Source of the DNA: Buxus sempervirens
Lineage: Eukaryota > Streptophyta > Magnoliopsida > Buxales > Buxaceae
DNA length: 64,000 nucleotides
Direction of reading: 5' to 3'
NCBI GenBank assembly: GCA_947561395.2
Contig: OX387184.1
Coordinates: 57,657,197 to 57,721,196, forward strand
Positions within the stretch are counted from its first letter, which is position 1, and the number at the start of each line of letters is the position of its first letter. Of the stretch, positions 59,866 to 64,000 are shown in pieces. A program made the position numbers and the translations under genes. The notes under the pieces are model-generated. The model saw nothing but the letters and a program-made list of their open reading frames with translations, was not told the origin of the DNA and did not search any database.

Positions 59866-60059
59866 TTGAAACTTGATGCCCAAAACGCCCCCTTTCACAG
59901 TTTAACTTCTCTACTTACTTTTTTTTCAATTTGTTAATAACCTAACACGTCTACATCTTAATAACTACCAAACAAAATTTTAATCTATTAAACATAACCA
60001 TATAATATGCTCATATGCCCCATGCATGCCTACATCTCCACGTATAATATTCTATATGT

Positions 60060-61358
60060 TATAGCCGGTAAAAAGCAATCTGAACCAACCCGATTTAAAT
60101 GGGTTTGGGTTAACCCGTATATTAATTGGATTTGGTGCGGGTTGGGAAAATCCCAACCTGCCCATAATCGGGTCAAAATCGGGTCAACTCGATTATGGTC
60201 TGGTAACTCGACGGGTTATCCGATTAAGCCTACAAAACAAACAAAAATGGGAAAACCTAGGGCTTATTGTTCTTCGTTCAGTTTTGTTTTCGCCTTTTCG
60301 ATTCACCTCTTGGCTCTTGCCCTCTTCGGTGTCTTCGGCTCTTCCTCTTCCATTTGGCAGCAAAAACCCTAGCGCGAAGTGGAGTTTCTCTATTCAATCG
60401 ACTATCCAATCCACTTCTTCACCGGACAGTTACTCCAAATTACTTCCTTTGCTCGCATAACTCTGAAAAACATTTTCGAGGGTCTTCCCATCCTTTTCTA
60501 AGTTCCTGACCTCTCTCCATCTGCCGAAAAGCGATGCCGAAACTGTTAACAGAATAGCTTTTGAAGGATTCTCGCATCCGTGTGGCCTTCCTTCTCTTCG
60601 ATTCTTCCTACCAGAAAGTAAATTTCTCATCCATTTTATTTAGTTCGAAAATTAAAATTTCGTGTTTTGTTGTTGTCTCCCATTATTATATTGTTCTTAA
60701 TAGTCATGGAGCCTGTGAAGCTTGTTGGTAACCAGCTTGGTTATTTGAATGGCGAGAACGACTTGCATTCGGCGATTCCTTGAGGAAAATAGATTCTAGA
60801 TTGTGCATTTTTGCCGACATAAAGATTCCTGCGCTTTTCTCGTGCTTCTTCTTCGTTTACTGTTGCAATCGTCAAATTTTTCCTCATTTTCTTCGTATCT
60901 GATTCTAGAACGGTGGGAATAAGTGTAGAAAAACTAGTGACCTCCTCTGGTCTTGTCGAGTTTGGAGATTGCTTTTTGTTTCTTCTTAAACAACTGAGAT
61001 TCGTGGTCAGGAAACGATAAGATTCGAGCTTCTCCTTTCTCTTTTGACCAGTTTACGTTCACTTCTGATTCTTTGGAGTTGTTGGAAATAACCGACCCGA
61101 TGTGGCGTAAAAGCTTGATTGTATGTGATTTTCATTTCGAGTTTGAGCTTTTAAATCCTAAGATGTTCGACTATCTTCATGATTCATATTTTTTTTGCAA
61201 AAAATAAATAAATAATGGGATTGGCAGGTTGAACCCATTTATTGGCAAGTTGGGTTCCCTTTGGGGTTTTTCCAACCAGCCAATAATTGGGTTCAACTTG
61301 ACCCAACCCAATTATGACCCGCCCGAACCCAACCCAACATAATCCGTTGCCAGCTCTA
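60060..61358. mobile_element. Larger hAT-like element (1.3 kb) with a non-repeat interior
   Basis: The ends TATAGCCGGTAAAAAGC and GTTGCCAGCTCTA resemble those of 57212-57654. The subterminal parts carry AACCCG/CGGGTT repeats. The flanks CTATATGT and CTACACGA match at only 5 of 8 bases. The middle (about 60240-61200) is unlike the MITEs and resembles 5' leader or intron DNA of a gene (ATGGGAAAACCTAGGGC, then CT-rich and T-rich stretches), so it may be captured host sequence. No protein is recognised. Confidence 0.6.
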
Positions 61359-62841
61359 CTACACGATGTGGACACGAACTTCAAAAATAGCTTACACGTT
61401 TAGTTAGTTTCATATCAAACTAGTTGATTGATGCGTGTGCTATATATGACGAGAATTGGCTCCTTGGGAGTCACGCCACTCAAAATGTGCAACTTTTCAA
61501 AAGAGCCCTTGTTTTATCATCATAAAGATTCATTGATAAAATGGTACAGTAATCAAAACTGCCTCAATTTTTTAAAAACTTAATAATTAGTCCTAAAACA
61601 ATTCCCTCTCTAATCTCTTTCTTAATACATGCAAATTGCATGTGCATTGGGCTAATTGCTACTAAGAGACTCATATGTGTGTGTAGGAAGTGAAATTTTT
61701 GATATTATAAAATGCCACATGGCAAAATCTCACATAAATGTGGACCCCACTTAGAGATAAAATTCTTCAAATAAAATAAATAAAATTTTCTCTCTACAAA
61801 AAGCTATGTAAGCTGCTTGTGGGTCCCATTGAAGAATTGTTGGTTTTGATAATTCTCAAAATAAAAGAATTATCTACAAATATTGATAATTCTTCTAAAA
61901 GTGAGAATTATCTGCAAATTGTGATAATTCTCTAAAGACTTTTAAATCTAGAGAACTCTACCCTCGCTACATATGTAAATAGGGTAGCCCTCTCTCCATT
62001 CATACAGGAAAACACACGGGAAAACACACGGAAGTCTACAGAAGAAAAGCGAAGCCTTGCTATTCTGAAGACTCAAGCCCCGAAAAACTAAAGCCCCTAT
62101 ATTCTGAAAATAAAGAAGCCTTGAAGAACTGAAGACTAGAAGCTCAAGCACTCAAGATCTGAAGATTCAAGCATCACGTCTCTAATACGCTCTGAAGTCC
62201 AGAGATCTACAACAAATATCAAATTTGTCCAAGATCTTCAACAAGCCTACAAACCGAAGATCAAGCCAAAGTTTTCTAAGATCTTCAACAAGCCTACAAG
62301 CCGAAAATCAAGTCGAAGACTTATCACCATATCCAACATAGATCTACACGTGAAATCCACCAAATCTACCACTTTGTCTGTCTTTCGCAAAGTTCGTCAA
62401 GGAAGACCGAAGACCGATTTGGGATCAAGCTATTATAGCCCTAAATCAAAGATTTTTGAAGAAAAGAATCAGAGGAATCACAAAGATTTGTACCCCACAC
62501 TTTATTTTATAAATAAAAAATACAATTTTATCTTACCCGTTTGATTTTTCAAATGCGAAATTTGTGTAAACAGAGTGCATAATACATACACAGTAAAGCC
62601 ATTGAATTAATAGGAGATGTGTCTTATTGTATTCATCATGTGAGGCTCATGTATTTTGTAATAGTATCTACAAGCCATGACATAATTGCATGACAATTAC
62701 AATGCGATAGCACTATTGAATTTTCTATTATCGAAAAAAAAGGATCAAAAGTTTAAGTGAGTAATTAATAGAAAATGTTATAAGTAATAATAGCATAAAG
62801 AAATTATACTTATACTCCTTATTAATATGAATAAATTGATA
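61359..62841. other. Unassigned repeat-like DNA with a 47-bp tandem duplication
   Basis: The stretch has phrases such as GATAATTCTC and GAATTATCT in direct and inverted copies (61840-61935), a purine-rich leader-like part full of GAAGACT and CAAGC (62030-62180), and a tandem pair of 47-bp units starting AAGATCTTCAACAAGCC at 62231 and 62278. The style resembles the R/U5 part of an LTR, but no ends or target duplication could be set. No coding domain is seen. Confidence 0.4.
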
Positions 62842-63375
62842 AGAGATACATATAGTTTACCCCTTGAGGTTTCCAACAATCCCAGATTCCTCTAGAAGGT
62901 TTCTTAAATACCAGTTTACCATCTTGAGGTTTTCAATATGTAACAATTGCCCCATTCTTGTAGGTTTGACCATTAAAGTCAAAACTAAGAGAATGTTAAT
63001 TGACAAATTTTACACCTCATTATTTACATTTAAAAGTAGAAAGCTTGAGTACCAAAAATGCCCTCAAGGCAAATGTGAACCGAGTGGGTCTCGTTTTTTT
63101 TCAATTGAGCCAATGTTGCAAACATTGAACCAACTCACTAAAGAGTAATGCTAATATTTAATTTTGAAAAATCATAATAAAAGGGGAAAAATTATCAATA
63201 CGTATTTTATTTCTTCCCATGTTGTAAACACAGTTATAATTTTGATGATCAAAACTCTAGAAGGGAGAAACTGTTATACATGGCAAATCTTAAGGTGGTA
63301 AATTAGTACTTCAAAACCACAAGGGAGAAAGTGGTAATTATCTAAAACCTCAAGGGGTTAAACCATAATTATCCC
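62842..63375. mobile_element. Inverted-repeat MITE (Mutator-like)
   Basis: The left arm has TAGTTTACCCCTTGAGGTTT and the right arm AAACCTCAAGGGGTTAAACC. Further in, the arms share TACCAGTTTACCATCTTGAG/CTTAAGGTGGTAAATTAGTA-like phrases. The right end is TAATTATCCC. The possible 9-bp flanks (AAATTGATA and AAACATATA) match at 6 of 9 bases. Remnants of the same family are suspected at 5310-5470 and 20210-20300. Confidence 0.65.
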
Positions 63376-64000
63376 AAACATATAATTATCTTGAACAATT
63401 AATTTTAAGAATAACATTATGAAATAGGAAAATTGATTTAGAGGATGAGGATGTTTGTCCTAAATCTATACTAAATTATACATATTAACTTGGATAGACT
63501 GATAAATATAACTTCTTTCATAAGTTAAGTTTAAGGAAATTCAAATCATAAATAGATATAAAACAATGATATTCTGGTTAATATTTATAAATTTAATAAT
63601 TAATGTGATATAACCAAATTACCTATCCTTGTTATTTGAATAATAATTATCTTGATAAATAATTGTCAACAAAAATAAAATTAGATATCAGATATATTGC
63701 TATTTTACAATAATATACTCATTTATCCCATCAAACTATCATATTAATTATGATTAACATTTAAAAAGCCATATATTTTTAAACAATGTTATTAACATTT
63801 GTCACTAATATTAGAAAAATTGATCAATTAATTCCCTACACGTATGATTCTTTTTTTTCTTCGTAAGAATACATCTAATTCTTATTGCCTACACATATCT
63901 AATTCTTTGCCATGCACATAGCACGAGCCTTTACCATGGTATTATATAAAGCAAACCATGAAGATTCTTGCTGACATTCACTTTCCAATGATCGACAACA
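63376..64000. other. AT-rich intergenic DNA
   Basis: No gene, repeat boundary or RNA signature is recognised in this AT-rich end of the window. Confidence 0.5.

Noticed and set aside
61800..62560. A possible solo LTR or pararetrovirus leader
   Set aside because: The A-rich leader-like sequence and tandem repeats are suggestive, but I could not find paired TG/CA ends, a target duplication or any viral coding domain, so it is listed only as unassigned.

Overview
The window is nuclear DNA from a flowering plant, probably woody. It is AT-rich and has long introns, a chloroplast-targeted carrier, CYP82-type cytochrome P450 genes, a tRNA-derived SINE of the Au type and many plant-type transposons. 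The species cannot be named from the sequence alone.

Layout. (1) About 1.1-5 kb holds a decayed cytosolic sulfotransferase on the minus strand, split by a 3.2 kb solo LTR. (2) 6.6-18.8 kb is one complete gene on the minus strand: a seven-exon plastid BASS-family (bile acid:sodium symporter-like) carrier of 401 codons. Its introns hold a LINE tail, an Au SINE with an internal duplication, GA microsatellites, a 154-bp tandem duplication and a decayed duplicate of its own exon 5. (3) 19-29 kb is a transposon block: a hAT-like MITE, two long-inverted-repeat elements with 9-bp target duplications, and two solo LTRs. (4) 29-60 kb is a tandemly duplicated CYP82 region. One P450 copy (56.3-59.4 kb) is intact with 523 codons. 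The other (48.3-51.6 kb) has a stop at codon 57 and an altered oxygen-binding motif. The flanking DNA occurs in up to three copies.

Many insertions are present in one copy of the duplication and absent from the other, so the second copy serves as an empty-site control. In this way a CACTA-type element carrying an Aux/IAA gene fragment, a Ty1/copia element, two Tourist/Harbinger-like elements, a MULE-like element and a hAT MITE can each be delimited. The copia element itself contains two nested solo LTRs with perfect 5-bp target duplications (AATTG and CCTAC), which fixes the order: duplication, then copia, then solo LTRs. (5) 60-64 kb is repeat-rich with no gene recognised.

Only two genes look functional: the BASS carrier and the 3'-most CYP82. 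The most unusual signals are (a) arrays of palindromes just upstream of the TATA box in both solo-LTR families, with the array layout kept while the palindrome core changes, and (b) the CACTA element that carries the degron and part of the PB1 domain of an Aux/IAA protein.
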